Assembly (NCBI RefSeq): GCF_019236475.1
Contig: NZ_JAFAIX010000006.1
Coordinates: 62,001-126,000, forward strand
DNA: 64,000 nt
Source: Chitinophaga sp.
GTDB lineage: Bacteria > Bacteroidota > Bacteroidia > Chitinophagales > Chitinophagaceae
Direction of reading: 5' to 3'
Shown in pieces: positions 1 through 7,155 of the stretch. A program made the translations under genes and the position numbers. Each line of letters starts with the position of its first letter. Position 1 is the stretch's first letter. Below the pieces are notes generated by a model, which searched no databases, had not been told where the DNA came from, and saw only the letters and a program-made list of their open reading frames with translations.

Positions 1-429
1 GCCAATAGAAAAGACTTTCTGCTTGCCATTAGCAGAATCTGCACTCATATTCTTATTGGCAAAGGCAATCGAAATACTAACGAATTTCGCAGCAGCGAAA
101 GGATTCGTTTTCCAATTACTGGTTTTAAACCGGCCAGAGTCCAGCCCGATATAATTATAAAAGTTCCTGTTGGCCGGACTAATCATCCAATAAGGCGTTA
201 TTTCGGCAGCATAATTTTGTGGCCAGCCGTTGCTATTGTCGAAGCTTTGGAGGAGGCCTAGTGCAAATGCTTTCGGCGGACCGGAAGTACCACTCAGGGT
301 TTGCGATGCATCTATCAGTCTAGTAGCGGCAGACTGGGGTACCGCTAGTTTATCTGTGTTGAGAACAGTCTGGGCCGCGACTTTCCCTGCCATCGTGATA
401 CAGCAGAGGAGGCATAGTAACTTTTTCAT
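1..429 (-). CDS. Exported protein of unknown function, C-terminus outside the window
   Basis: The start codon at 429 overlaps the stop of the upstream gene as ATGA, so the two are probably translationally coupled. The first 20 residues (MKKLLCLLCCITMAGKVAAQ) form a clear Sec signal peptide ending in AAQ. The visible mature part mentions no motif I can place; it contains a NNGWPQN-like polar stretch and a segment with aromatic residues (NRNFYNYIG) suggestive of a beta-rich surface or outer-membrane protein, but this is only an impression. The reading frame is still open at base 1. Function unknown. Confidence 0.7.
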   Translation of the reverse strand, partial: MKKLLCLLCCITMAGKVAAQTVLNTDKLAVPQSAATRLIDASQTLSGTSGPPKAFALGLLQSFDNSNGWPQNYAAEITPYWMISPANRNFYNYIGLDSGRFKTSNWKTNPFAAAKFVSISIAFANKNMSADSANGKQKVFSIG

Positions 430-899
430 ATGCTCGTCAGGAGAATATCTTTAGTGATTTCGATTTTAGTATAATCCCCATTCAGGTCGATCATGGTATC
501 AGGATTATTGAATTCCTTATGGCCGTCGATGCCGTTATCGAGGGTATACAGCATTTTAATGCGGGTAAATTCCATTTGTCGGGCTACTATATCGGTACCG
601 GTTATACGAATATGCGTGGTGATAGACAGGTATCTTCCTGCTATATCCACTGCATTGCCGATGATAGTAGGCGCGATATCACCGCTGGCATTGGAAGAAT
701 CGCCTACGCTTGGCCCGATGGCTACCAAATCGGTATCGGTTAGGAAGGCCCTGGTGTCTGCAAATCCGCGGGTAGTAACGTCAACGGATAGTTTGATGGG
801 TGTGGTGGCAGAGGCACCAACTTTATAGGTATTCATGTTGGCAGGACTTATAAATGCAATAGGGTTTAAACAGCAGGAATCTTTTTCCTGCATATGCAA
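426..899 (-). CDS. Hypothetical protein, 157 aa
   Basis: I do not recognise this family. The protein has no obvious signal peptide with the first Met; a later Met at residue 22 (MNTYKVGASATT) would give a 136-aa form that begins directly with the ordered-looking part. The body is rich in Thr, Asp and Ile with alternating hydrophobic residues, compatible with a beta-sandwich. It lies 32 bp downstream of the SRAP gene and overlaps the next exported-protein gene by 4 bp (ATGA), so it is probably cotranscribed with, and perhaps partners, that exported protein. Confidence 0.6.
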   Translation of the reverse strand: MHMQEKDSCCLNPIAFISPANMNTYKVGASATTPIKLSVDVTTRGFADTRAFLTDTDLVAIGPSVGDSSNASGDIAPTIIGNAVDIAGRYLSITTHIRITGTDIVARQMEFTRIKMLYTLDNGIDGHKEFNNPDTMIDLNGDYTKIEITKDILLTSI

Positions 900-931
900 G
901 TTATGATAATTGATTTGAAAATGGAGGTTAA

Positions 932-1687
932 TTAATCGATCAATACGGGTGGTAGACCTTCATAATCTACATGTGCCAGCACAGATTCATCGTCTGCTTT
1001 GGTTTTGCGTACAGAGTTGACCGTCCAGTATTCCAGCGACTCAGAGGGTTGTGTATACTGCAATATATCCCGTATATCTGTATCCGTTAGATCTGGTTTA
1101 ATCCATTCTTCGGCTAGTTCGTTGGTGAGCATCAAGGGCATGCGGCCGGCATTGTCGCCACCATTGTGAATCTGTTGCAATACCTGGTTGGCTTGCCGGG
1201 TGAGCAAGGTGAAGGTGGGGATCCGTTCTGGTTTATCTACATCCCAAGAATTGGAGAGTGTCCACAGTCCGGCGATAAAGAAAACATCCTGTTCGGTGGA
1301 TTTGATATAGTAGGGGACTTTATTTTTCCATCCTGGTATTTCGCGGTATTCGAAGAATCCGGTAACGGGGATGAGGCATCGTTGGTTACGGATAGCATTC
1401 CACATGGTGCGTGGTTCCAAGACTTTTTCACTCCTGGCGTTGAGGAACATTTGTCTTTGTCGCTTTACTTTTTCCAGGGTATTGAGCATTTTCGGAATGG
1501 GGCCCCAGGTCAGTTTGGTCAGTTGTGGACCTTCATGGTCCAGAACGATGGGCCATTGTGGGTAAGACATACCTATTTTGTGATAGGTAGGGTCGAAACT
1601 GAGATCTGCCCCCGGAGCTGTATTCAGCAAAGGCATGAGCTTGAAGACGCTTTCAATCCTGGTAGTAAATGCAATATCGTAACACAT
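932..1687 (-). CDS. yedK: SOS response-associated peptidase (SRAP, YedK/HMCES family)
   Basis: SRAP proteins crosslink to abasic sites in single-stranded DNA through the N-terminal cysteine exposed after Met removal. Here Cys2 (MCYD) is present, together with Asn83 (NARSE), Glu113 (GFFEY) and His174 (QQIH), which match the conserved active-site set of the family. The stretch between His174 and the RMP motif is longer than in the usual H-x-RMP arrangement, with NGGDNAG inserted. Length (251 aa) is normal. The gene starts one base after the stop of an unknown gene that itself follows a UmuD-like gene, so it is part of a probable DNA-damage operon. Confidence 0.92.
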   Translation of the reverse strand: MCYDIAFTTRIESVFKLMPLLNTAPGADLSFDPTYHKIGMSYPQWPIVLDHEGPQLTKLTWGPIPKMLNTLEKVKRQRQMFLNARSEKVLEPRTMWNAIRNQRCLIPVTGFFEYREIPGWKNKVPYYIKSTEQDVFFIAGLWTLSNSWDVDKPERIPTFTLLTRQANQVLQQIHNGGDNAGRMPLMLTNELAEEWIKPDLTDTDIRDILQYTQPSESLEYWTVNSVRKTKADDESVLAHVDYEGLPPVLID

Positions 1688-1688
1688 G

Positions 1689-2177
1689 CTATCCTGCGAT
1701 GATTTGATGTAAAGGTACTTTTAATTCTTCTTGTCCGTACCGGAGTGCCAGGAACAATTCTCCGTATTTAAAGAAGAGTTCCACATCTACCGTATGGTTA
1801 GGCCGCCAGTTGGTATGTATGGAGATATAGCGTTTCAATTTATGTCCTAGTTCTTCAGAAGGTTCCCAATGTTCTCCTTTGAGCCAGGCGGCAAAAACCT
1901 TATAGCCAGGCGGTTGTGAGGCAGCGATGAATAGTTTATCCATTTCTTCCGGACGATGGGCCTGGTAGATATATTTTCTTTTATCGAATCGTATTGCCTG
2001 AAAGTGGAGGTTTGCTTCACCGATATCCATGTAAGGAGTGATGAGAAATGCCTCTTTGGTGTTGTTATCGCCGGGTTCAATTCCCGGAAGATAGCTTTGG
2101 CGTACGAAGATACTATACCCGCTATTGAGCAGAGTAGTTAGCAAAGGCTTGGTAAACAATACCAGTGGATTATACAT
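1689..2177 (-). CDS. Hypothetical protein between UmuD-like and SRAP genes, 162 aa
   Basis: I chose the Met at 2177 (MYNPLVLF), 7 bp after the umuD-like stop; a start at 2204 is possible but would overlap that gene by 20 bp. No domain is recognised. Visible features are a hydrophobic N-terminus (LVLFTKPLLTTLLNSGYSIF) that resembles a buried helix-strand rather than a signal peptide, many aromatic residues, and an HTNWRPNHTVDVELFFKYGELFLALRYG segment near the C-terminus with alternating strands. Its place between a UmuD-like protease and SRAP, with almost no spacing on either side, suggests a role in DNA-damage tolerance, but that is guilt by association. Confidence 0.7.
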   Translation of the reverse strand: MYNPLVLFTKPLLTTLLNSGYSIFVRQSYLPGIEPGDNNTKEAFLITPYMDIGEANLHFQAIRFDKRKYIYQAHRPEEMDKLFIAASQPPGYKVFAAWLKGEHWEPSEELGHKLKRYISIHTNWRPNHTVDVELFFKYGELFLALRYGQEELKVPLHQIIAG

Positions 2178-2184
2178 TTCGCTA

Positions 2185-2616
2185 TTATTTACGCATATCC
2201 ACAATCACGGAGGTGACAACACCCCATACCTGGAAATCAGTATCTTCTGTAATAACAATAGGTTTATAAAAAGTGTTTTCCGGGTGTAATACCCAGTTGC
2301 GGCCGGCTTTTACCAGTCGCTTCACTGTAAATTCACCATCCAGTACAGCCAGGATAATATCTCCGGTGGATGGTTTGATCGATCTATCTACCACGGCCAT
2401 ACAGCCGTCAGGCATGTTTGCTTCCGCCATACTGTCCCCTTTAATAGTGATAATAAAGGTACTGTTGGGATGGGGTTGCAGGATCCTAGAGAGATCTATT
2501 TTCGATTCCTGGTCATCCAGGGGAGTGGAATCAGGATACCCAGCGGGCATAGTAGTGTTAAAAAAGGGCAGGGTAACAAATTCTCCACTCAGCTTCAATG
2601 CTTCCATAACTATCAA
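2185..2616 (-). CDS. umuD: UmuD-like S24 peptidase (translesion/SOS accessory protein)
   Basis: The 143-aa protein has the size and layout of UmuD: a short N-terminal arm, an Ala25-Gly26 self-cleavage site (PAGYP), the catalytic Ser62 (KGDSM) and Lys99 (FTVKR). There is no helix-turn-helix domain, so it is not LexA. In Escherichia coli the RecA filament triggers UmuD self-cleavage and the product joins the UmuC polymerase. No Y-family polymerase gene lies next to it here; downstream are instead an unknown gene and SRAP. Expression is probably damage-regulated through the palindromes just upstream. Confidence 0.9.
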   Translation of the reverse strand: MIVMEALKLSGEFVTLPFFNTTMPAGYPDSTPLDDQESKIDLSRILQPHPNSTFIITIKGDSMAEANMPDGCMAVVDRSIKPSTGDIILAVLDGEFTVKRLVKAGRNWVLHPENTFYKPIVITEDTDFQVWGVVTSVIVDMRK

Positions 2617-2626
2617 TTTGAGAATA

Positions 2627-2662
2627 CTAATATTATTAGCAAAGTAAAGCTAAATTATTTAG
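2627..2662 (-). promoter_or_regulatory. Two palindromes flanking a probable -7 element, upstream of umuD-like gene
   Basis: CTAAT-ATT-ATTAG at 2627-2639 and CTAAAT-T-ATTTAG at 2650-2662 are two 13-bp palindromes of similar sequence whose centres lie 23 bp apart, about two helical turns. Between them on the minus strand is TTACTTTG (2640-2647), one base from the Bacteroidota -7 consensus TAnnTTTG. Operators on both sides of a -7 element immediately before a umuD-like gene suggest an SOS-type repressor site (LexA or similar). The repressor identity is inference. Confidence 0.5.
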
Positions 2663-2817
2663 TTTAAGAAATCCCTGTTCGTATTTTTTTTTCGGGAGAT
2701 GGCCAGGCCGGTGGCGGGTTTGGGTTTAACTTTCAGGGAATCAGGTAGCTGTAATATTTCATTGTACGATAGACCGCAGTGGTCTTTTTTTATCTTTGTT
2801 TGGTTACTCATCAAAAT

Positions 2818-3705
2818 ATGCCCAAAATGCAGGAATTATCCGCCATTATAGACCGACAGCTCGCTTTTCATGCAGGAAAAAACATTTGTAATCCAACGCA
2901 ATTAGCCACTATGCAATTCACACCGGAAATGCAGCAGTTGATTGCGGATAGGCATATGATTACGCCTGTGTTAGCAGATCGTCTGATCAATTATATGGTG
3001 GAAAATGTGTTGAAGCAGTTTTATAGGGTGAATCAATATTTTTCATTTCCAGGCAGGGCGGTGGATGAGTTGAGAAAATTGTATGTCAGGTTGTTGGAAG
3101 AGATAAGAACCGAAGAAGCGGCTGTTGTCTCTCCAAAGCATTATATGCGACTACGTTCTTGGTTATGCCAATGGAATCCATTTGCAGAAAGGTTATATAG
3201 TGTGGCGCCAGCGGAGATCACGCATGTGGTTTGTGCGGAATACCAGGCGAAGTTGCAGTTATCGGTATTGCAACTTTCTCCAGAGCAGGTTACAGGGCCT
3301 TTACTGGATATTGGTTGTGGGGAGCAGGCTTTGTTGGTGCATTACCTACGAAGTGTGGGGATACAGGCGGTTGGGATTGATCGAATGGCTGCTGCATCAG
3401 CGGTATCATTGCGGTACGACTGGCTAGCGTTTCCTTATGGTGCATCGCAGTGGGGAACGATTGTTAGTCACCTTGGGTTTTCCAATCATTTCTATCATCA
3501 TCATTTACGGGAGGATGGTGATTTCAAGCGTTATGCGGGCAAGTATATGGAAATCCTGGCGGCATTAAAGCCAGGAGGCCGTTTTCATTATGCACCAGGT
3601 TTGCCAGTGATAGAAAGATATTTAAATACACAGGATTTTCAGGTGGAAACTTTTACTACCGGCCATCAGGATTTCACGGCGACGGTGATTACAAAGCTGA
3701 GATAA
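2818..3705 (+). CDS. Class I SAM-dependent methyltransferase-like protein, 295 aa
   Basis: A Met at 2818 (MPKMQELS) is the preferred start; an upstream start would add 13 residues with no visible support. Residues 1-160 are helical and unassigned. Motif I of the Rossmann methyltransferases is LDIGCGEQA (163-171), followed by the acidic residue of strand 2 (VGID188) and a late ALKPGGRFHYAPG strand that matches the usual LKPGG turn. A His-rich FYHHHLRE segment lies between. Substrate unknown. It is transcribed alone, opposite to the UmuD-SRAP operon, and its 3' region carries a 57-bp tandem repeat before a strong terminator. Confidence 0.7.
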   Translation: MPKMQELSAIIDRQLAFHAGKNICNPTQLATMQFTPEMQQLIADRHMITPVLADRLINYMVENVLKQFYRVNQYFSFPGRAVDELRKLYVRLLEEIRTEEAAVVSPKHYMRLRSWLCQWNPFAERLYSVAPAEITHVVCAEYQAKLQLSVLQLSPEQVTGPLLDIGCGEQALLVHYLRSVGIQAVGIDRMAAASAVSLRYDWLAFPYGASQWGTIVSHLGFSNHFYHHHLREDGDFKRYAGKYMEILAALKPGGRFHYAPGLPVIERYLNTQDFQVETFTTGHQDFTATVITKLR

Positions 3706-3714
3706 ATTTATTTG

Positions 3715-4065
3715 ATGGCTCCCTGTATAGCACTTATGCTTACAGCCTATCTGTACATCATTATGCGCTTACTGTCTCCCTGTATAGCACTTATGCTTAC
3801 AGCCTATCTGTACATCACTATGCGCTTACTGTCTATCTGTATAGCACTTATGCTTACAGCCTATCTGTACATCACTATGCGCTTACTGTCTATCTGTATA
3901 GCACTTATGCTTACAGCCTATTTGTACAACACTATGCGCTTACTGTCTATTTGTATAGCACTTATGCTTACAGCCTATCTGTACATCATTATGCGTTTAC
4001 TGTCTATTTGTATAACACTATATGCTTAAAGCCTATCTGCCAAGTAGTATACGCTTATTGCCAAA
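3715..4065 (+). repeat. 57-bp tandem repeat, five full copies plus a degenerate sixth
   Basis: Copies begin with TGTATAGCAC at 3724, 3781, 3838, 3895 and 3952, and a decayed sixth at 4009 (TGTATAACAC). Each 57-bp unit is itself a diverged duplication: a 29-bp half containing CACTTATGCTTACAG and a 28-bp half containing CATTATGCGCTTACTG, both ending in TATCTGTA. Because 57 is divisible by three, one plus frame stays open from an ATG at 3715 to a stop at 4029 and encodes a hydrophobic 19-residue repeat. I treat the array as a non-coding minisatellite in the 3' region of the methyltransferase gene, although translation cannot be excluded. Confidence 0.93.
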
Positions 4066-4189
4066 CATGGGCTTCATGATCTTCTCTTTACAGTTATCAC
4101 ACTGGGTTCTAAAGCATTTTAAAGTTACAATTAAATCCAGATCAAGAAAACCTTTTTCAAAGTAATTAGTGTTAACAGCTTCCAATACC

Positions 4190-4231
4190 TTGCCCGCAAA
4201 GTATCATCACATTTGCGGGCAATTTTATTTT
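4190..4231 (+). terminator. Strong intrinsic terminator after the methyltransferase/repeat region
   Basis: TTGCCCGCAAA (4190-4200) pairs fully with TTTGCGGGCAA (4212-4222) across an 11-nt loop and is followed by TTTTATTTT. It would end plus-strand transcripts from the methyltransferase gene, which implies that the 57-bp array is transcribed as a 3' untranslated region. Confidence 0.85.
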
Positions 4232-4245
4232 GGGGAGATGAATTA

Positions 4246-4306
<61 letters not shown>

Positions 4307-4324
4307 GTTAATGCTGTATGCTAT

Positions 4325-4951
4325 CTACGCTTCCGTAAATTCATCCAGCACATGTTTTACTTCGGCTGCATACTTACCATAGGAACGTTTGATCCAGGTT
4401 TCCGTCATCCAGGCTGTCAGCAATACTCCTCCTACTACCACTAGTACGATAAGGATGGCCTTAATTTTAGTTATATGGAAAATGTCCACTAGCAATGCAT
4501 CGATAGATATTTTTTGACTTCCAATTAGTATAATCCCTGCCATCATGGCTGCGAAGGGAATGAGACAGTAAGTAAAAGCCTTATACAGCTCAATATTCAG
4601 CCTCATATCGTAGTACACTGCATAGAGATTATCTTTTGAGGTCATCATATTATTGCTAAGATTTTTATAGCTAATAACGAACTTGGTAAAGAAGTATGCA
4701 CAAATCAGAAAGAAAACAATATACAGCAGGTAATATGCCAGCATTAATGGCTTAGCTACTGCTATAAAAAGAGGGACAAACCCTATGAATAACACTGCTA
4801 GCATCTGTACATAGAACTCACACTTCATGGTGTGACGGATTTTATCTATAGGCATTTTTGCAGATTTTAATTTTTCAAGGTTGGCAGGCAGATTCATTTT
4901 GTCTCCTGCATTTTCGTTATTCCATGCGGATTGAATATCGTCGAAGTTCAT
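4325..4951 (-). CDS. Membrane protein of unknown function next to an ECF sigma factor, 208 aa
   Basis: The N-terminal 40 residues are soluble and polar (MNFDDIQSAWNNENAGD...), a start typical of Bacteroidota membrane proteins encoded behind ECF sigma genes. Four hydrophobic segments follow at about 48-66, 70-92, 122-144 and 163-183, with a charged tail (EVKHVLDEFTEA). No zinc-finger anti-sigma motif is visible. It follows the sigma gene by 139 bp in the same direction, so it may act as its membrane-bound anti-sigma or as a regulated partner; this rests on position only. Confidence 0.75.
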   Translation of the reverse strand: MNFDDIQSAWNNENAGDKMNLPANLEKLKSAKMPIDKIRHTMKCEFYVQMLAVLFIGFVPLFIAVAKPLMLAYYLLYIVFFLICAYFFTKFVISYKNLSNNMMTSKDNLYAVYYDMRLNIELYKAFTYCLIPFAAMMAGIILIGSQKISIDALLVDIFHITKIKAILIVLVVVGGVLLTAWMTETWIKRSYGKYAAEVKHVLDEFTEA

Positions 4952-5090
4952 GGCTTAAATTGTTTGATGGGTGGTCAGTAACAGTATACTTAATTTTCAG
5001 TTTCATGTAAGCATTCAGGCGGATGGTATCGTGTCTCCCTAAATGCTTATGTTTAAATTCTTAATCCTTTCAGTTGTTAATTATGTTGCC

Positions 5091-5588
5091 TTAAAATTCA
5101 TAACCTTGTTCTCTGATCAGTTCTTTTAATTTCGTTTTTGCCCTGTTCAATTTTGTTCTGGCGTTTACTTCAGTAATACCAAGGTTTTCAGCGATTTCCT
5201 TGTGTGAATACTTTTCCAGATGGTAGAAGATCAGTGCCTTTTCCAGTCTTTCTAGTTTTTGCACTGCTCTGTAAAAATGTGACAGTTGCAATTCTCGCGT
5301 GTCAGATGATTCTTCAGCCGGAAGATCTGGCACATCGGCGGTTGTTGTTGGTTTTTTCTGGTCCTTTTTGAAAAATACGATGGCTGTATTTAATGCTACC
5401 CGATACATCCAGGTGGAGAAACTGCTTTGCTGTCGGAAGTTATCATATGATTTCCAGAGTTGCAGAATGATCTCCTGTACCAGGTCGTCCTGATCAGAGG
5501 GATTATCCATATACATCCGCGATATCTTATGGATGATCCCTTTATTTTTCTCTATCTGGTCCAGAAATTCTTGTTCTTTCGTTTTCAA
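5091..5588 (-). CDS. ECF-type RNA polymerase sigma factor, 165 aa
   Basis: Sigma-70 region 2 spans about residues 10-80 with the DQDDLVQEIILQLWKSYDNF core-binding helix and FSTWMYRVALNTAI, the -10 recognition helix. A short acidic linker (about 81-105) leads to region 4 (about 108-158), with the helix-turn-helix SHKEIAENLGITEVNARTKL. Regions 1 and 3 are absent, which defines the ECF class. The downstream membrane protein is a candidate regulator. The target promoters cannot be read from the sequence. Confidence 0.93.
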   Translation of the reverse strand: MKTKEQEFLDQIEKNKGIIHKISRMYMDNPSDQDDLVQEIILQLWKSYDNFRQQSSFSTWMYRVALNTAIVFFKKDQKKPTTTADVPDLPAEESSDTRELQLSHFYRAVQKLERLEKALIFYHLEKYSHKEIAENLGITEVNARTKLNRAKTKLKELIREQGYEF

Positions 5589-6106
5589 GCGGATTTTTTC
5601 TTTTAGTTCAAGATAGGTTCAACCGTTTAACCTTTTGCTCGTAGTAGTTTGATAAGGCCATCATCCCCGCCACATACCCATATGTATTGCTCCTATGACG
5701 AAGAAGTTACTTTCTTTTTTCATCATATCCGGTATTTTATTCGAAGTGACATCGCATCAGACTGAGCAATCGATATTGAAATAATCAATAAGATGCAAGA
5801 AGCTCATCGCAATAGATTTGAATAAATTTCTCATGGCGTTTACTTTTAGTGTTTATATTATTAGTAGTGATAAATGTGATTTCGTTGCAGAGTAGTTGAA
5901 ATATTTTTTTGCAACCCCAACTGACCACTTACCGGTTGTTTATATAATTAGTAGCAGGAAGTGATCATTCGTGACAAGATTTTTATAAAAATATTTTCAC
6001 TAGAGAAAAATAACAGTACTTATACATTATTATAACAGTGCTTATATAATTGCAAACCCGCTACTGTTAAGGATTTGTTACCTTCAGCTAGCCCCGAAAA
6101 AAAATG
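5589..6106. other. Intergenic region without a convincing gene
   Basis: About 520 bases separate the sigma gene (minus) and the his promoter (plus). On the minus strand there are two very short open frames (about 25 codons starting near 5835 and about 20 codons starting near 5727), both without supporting signals. The sequence is AT-rich towards 5870-6060. I see no RNA gene or repeat of note here. Confidence 0.6.
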
Positions 6107-6136
6107 TTTGTTTTGTTAATTTTGTTATTACTTTTG
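6107..6136 (+). promoter_or_regulatory. Promoter of the his operon
   Basis: TTTG at 6107-6110, an 18-bp spacer, and TACTTTTG at 6129-6136, a full match to the Bacteroidota -7 consensus TAnnTTTG. Transcription would begin near 6142, only a few bases before the leader-peptide start at 6147. Confidence 0.65.
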
Positions 6137-6146
6137 TATCCGAATT

Positions 6147-6197
6147 ATGAAGACAAACACACATATCCATCATCACCATCATACTTGCCACTGGTAA
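6147..6197 (+). CDS. hisL: His operon leader peptide, 16 aa with seven His codons
   Basis: The short frame reads MKTNTHIHHHHHTCHW and stops at 6195-6197. Seven of 16 residues are His, five of them consecutive (codons at 6168-6182). It lies directly after the his promoter and before a terminator that precedes hisG. When charged tRNA-His is scarce, a ribosome would stall on these codons and cover the first arm of the upstream hairpin. This is the classic arrangement of histidine-operon attenuation; the peptide itself has no expected function. Confidence 0.92.
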   Translation: MKTNTHIHHHHHTCHW

Positions 6198-6274
6198 GCT
6201 GGGATGATTATATGTATCCAATAATATTAGAAACATCATCTAGGGCTTGCCGCAACGGTAAGCCCTTTTTATTT
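6184..6274 (+). promoter_or_regulatory. His attenuator: pause, antiterminator and terminator hairpins
   Basis: Four segments can pair in two exclusive ways. A, CTTGCC (6184-6189, inside the last leader codons), pairs with B, GGTAAG (6193-6198), as a pause hairpin. C, GGGCTTGCCG (6243-6252), pairs with D, CGGTAAGCCC (6256-6265), as the terminator followed by TTTTTATTT. Because A resembles C and B resembles D, B (GGTAAGC, 6193-6199) can also pair with C (GCTTGCC, 6245-6251) as antiterminator. A ribosome stalled on the His run hides A, frees B and favours B:C, allowing transcription of hisG. Confidence 0.88.
6243..6274 (+). terminator. Terminator of the his attenuator
   Basis: Ten-bp stem GGGCTTGCCG / CGGTAAGCCC (one G-U pair) with loop CAA, then a U-rich tract, 12 bases before the hisG start at 6286. 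Confidence 0.9.
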
Positions 6275-6285
6275 GTACCATCAAG

Positions 6286-7140
6286 ATGAAACTAAAACTC
6301 GCCATCCAGAAATCAGGCCGCCTGCACGATGATTCCATCAAACTGTTGAAGGAATGCGGTATCGACATCAATAACGGTGTCAACAAGCTGAAAACAGAAG
6401 CTTCCAACTTCCCGCTGGAAGTATTCTTCCTCCGCGATGATGATATCCCACAATACATCGAAGATGGTGTGGCTGATATCGGTATCGTTGGCGAAAATGT
6501 GGTCCTGGAAAAGAAAAAACAGGTCAACATCGTTGAGAAACTGGGATTCGGTAAATGCAGACTCTCCATGGCCGTTCCAAAATCTATGGAATATAATTCT
6601 GTAGAGGATCTGCAAAACACCCGTATCGCTACTAGCTACCCGGTAATCGTGGAAGAATTCCTCCGTAAGAACAATATCAAAGCGGAAATTCATGAAATCA
6701 GCGGCTCCGTGGAAATCGCTCCTGGCATCGGTTTGGCCGATGGTATCTGCGACCTAGTTAGCAGCGGCTCCACACTCTTCATGAATGGTCTGAAAGAAGT
6801 GGAAACAGTCCTTAAATCGGAAGCAGTCCTGGCGGCTTTCAAAAACCTCCAGCCAGCACAAAGCAAATTGCTGGATAAACTGCTCTTCCGCATTCAGGCG
6901 GTGAAAAAGGCGAAGAACAATAAATATATTCTCCTCAACGCGCCTAATGAAAAACTCCAGGAAATCATTGCACTCCTGCCAGGGATGAAAAGTCCTACCG
7001 TACTGCCTTTGGCGGAAGCAGGATGGAGCAGCGTGCACTCAGTACTGAACGAAAACGACTTCTGGGATATTATTGAAAGCCTGAAGGCTGCGGGCGCTCA
7101 GGGAATCCTGGTGGTGCCTATCGAAAAAATGGTGATCTGA
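6286..7140 (+). CDS. hisG: ATP phosphoribosyltransferase (long form)
   Basis: First step of histidine synthesis: ATP plus PRPP gives phosphoribosyl-ATP. The 284-aa length marks the long form with its own C-terminal regulatory domain (about 205-284, ending in GAQGILVVPIEKMVI), so no HisZ partner is needed and feedback by histidine is expected. The start region (MKLKLAIQKSGRLHDDSIKLLKECG) and the DLVSSGSTLFMNGLKEV segment (PRPP site) are typical. First structural gene after the attenuator. Confidence 0.97.
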   Translation: MKLKLAIQKSGRLHDDSIKLLKECGIDINNGVNKLKTEASNFPLEVFFLRDDDIPQYIEDGVADIGIVGENVVLEKKKQVNIVEKLGFGKCRLSMAVPKSMEYNSVEDLQNTRIATSYPVIVEEFLRKNNIKAEIHEISGSVEIAPGIGLADGICDLVSSGSTLFMNGLKEVETVLKSEAVLAAFKNLQPAQSKLLDKLLFRIQAVKKAKNNKYILLNAPNEKLQEIIALLPGMKSPTVLPLAEAGWSSVHSVLNENDFWDIIESLKAAGAQGILVVPIEKMVI

Positions 7141-7155
7141 TAAAAGTGAATAATC

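Noticed and set aside
3715..4029. 105-codon frame through the 57-bp repeats as a protein-coding gene
   Set aside because: The frame is open only because the repeat period is divisible by three; it has no start signal of its own and repeats one hydrophobic 19-mer. Kept as a repeat.
3715..4065. CRISPR array
   Set aside because: There are no unique spacers; the whole 57-bp unit is repeated, and no cas genes are near.
5884..5916. Inverted repeat GTTGCA...TGCAAC as an operator
   Set aside because: Arms are only six bases with a 20-base AT-rich centre; easily expected by chance.
6162..6182. Poly-His codons as a vector-derived tag
   Set aside because: The run lies in a short leader peptide with its own start and stop, between a Bacteroidota promoter and an attenuator before hisG.
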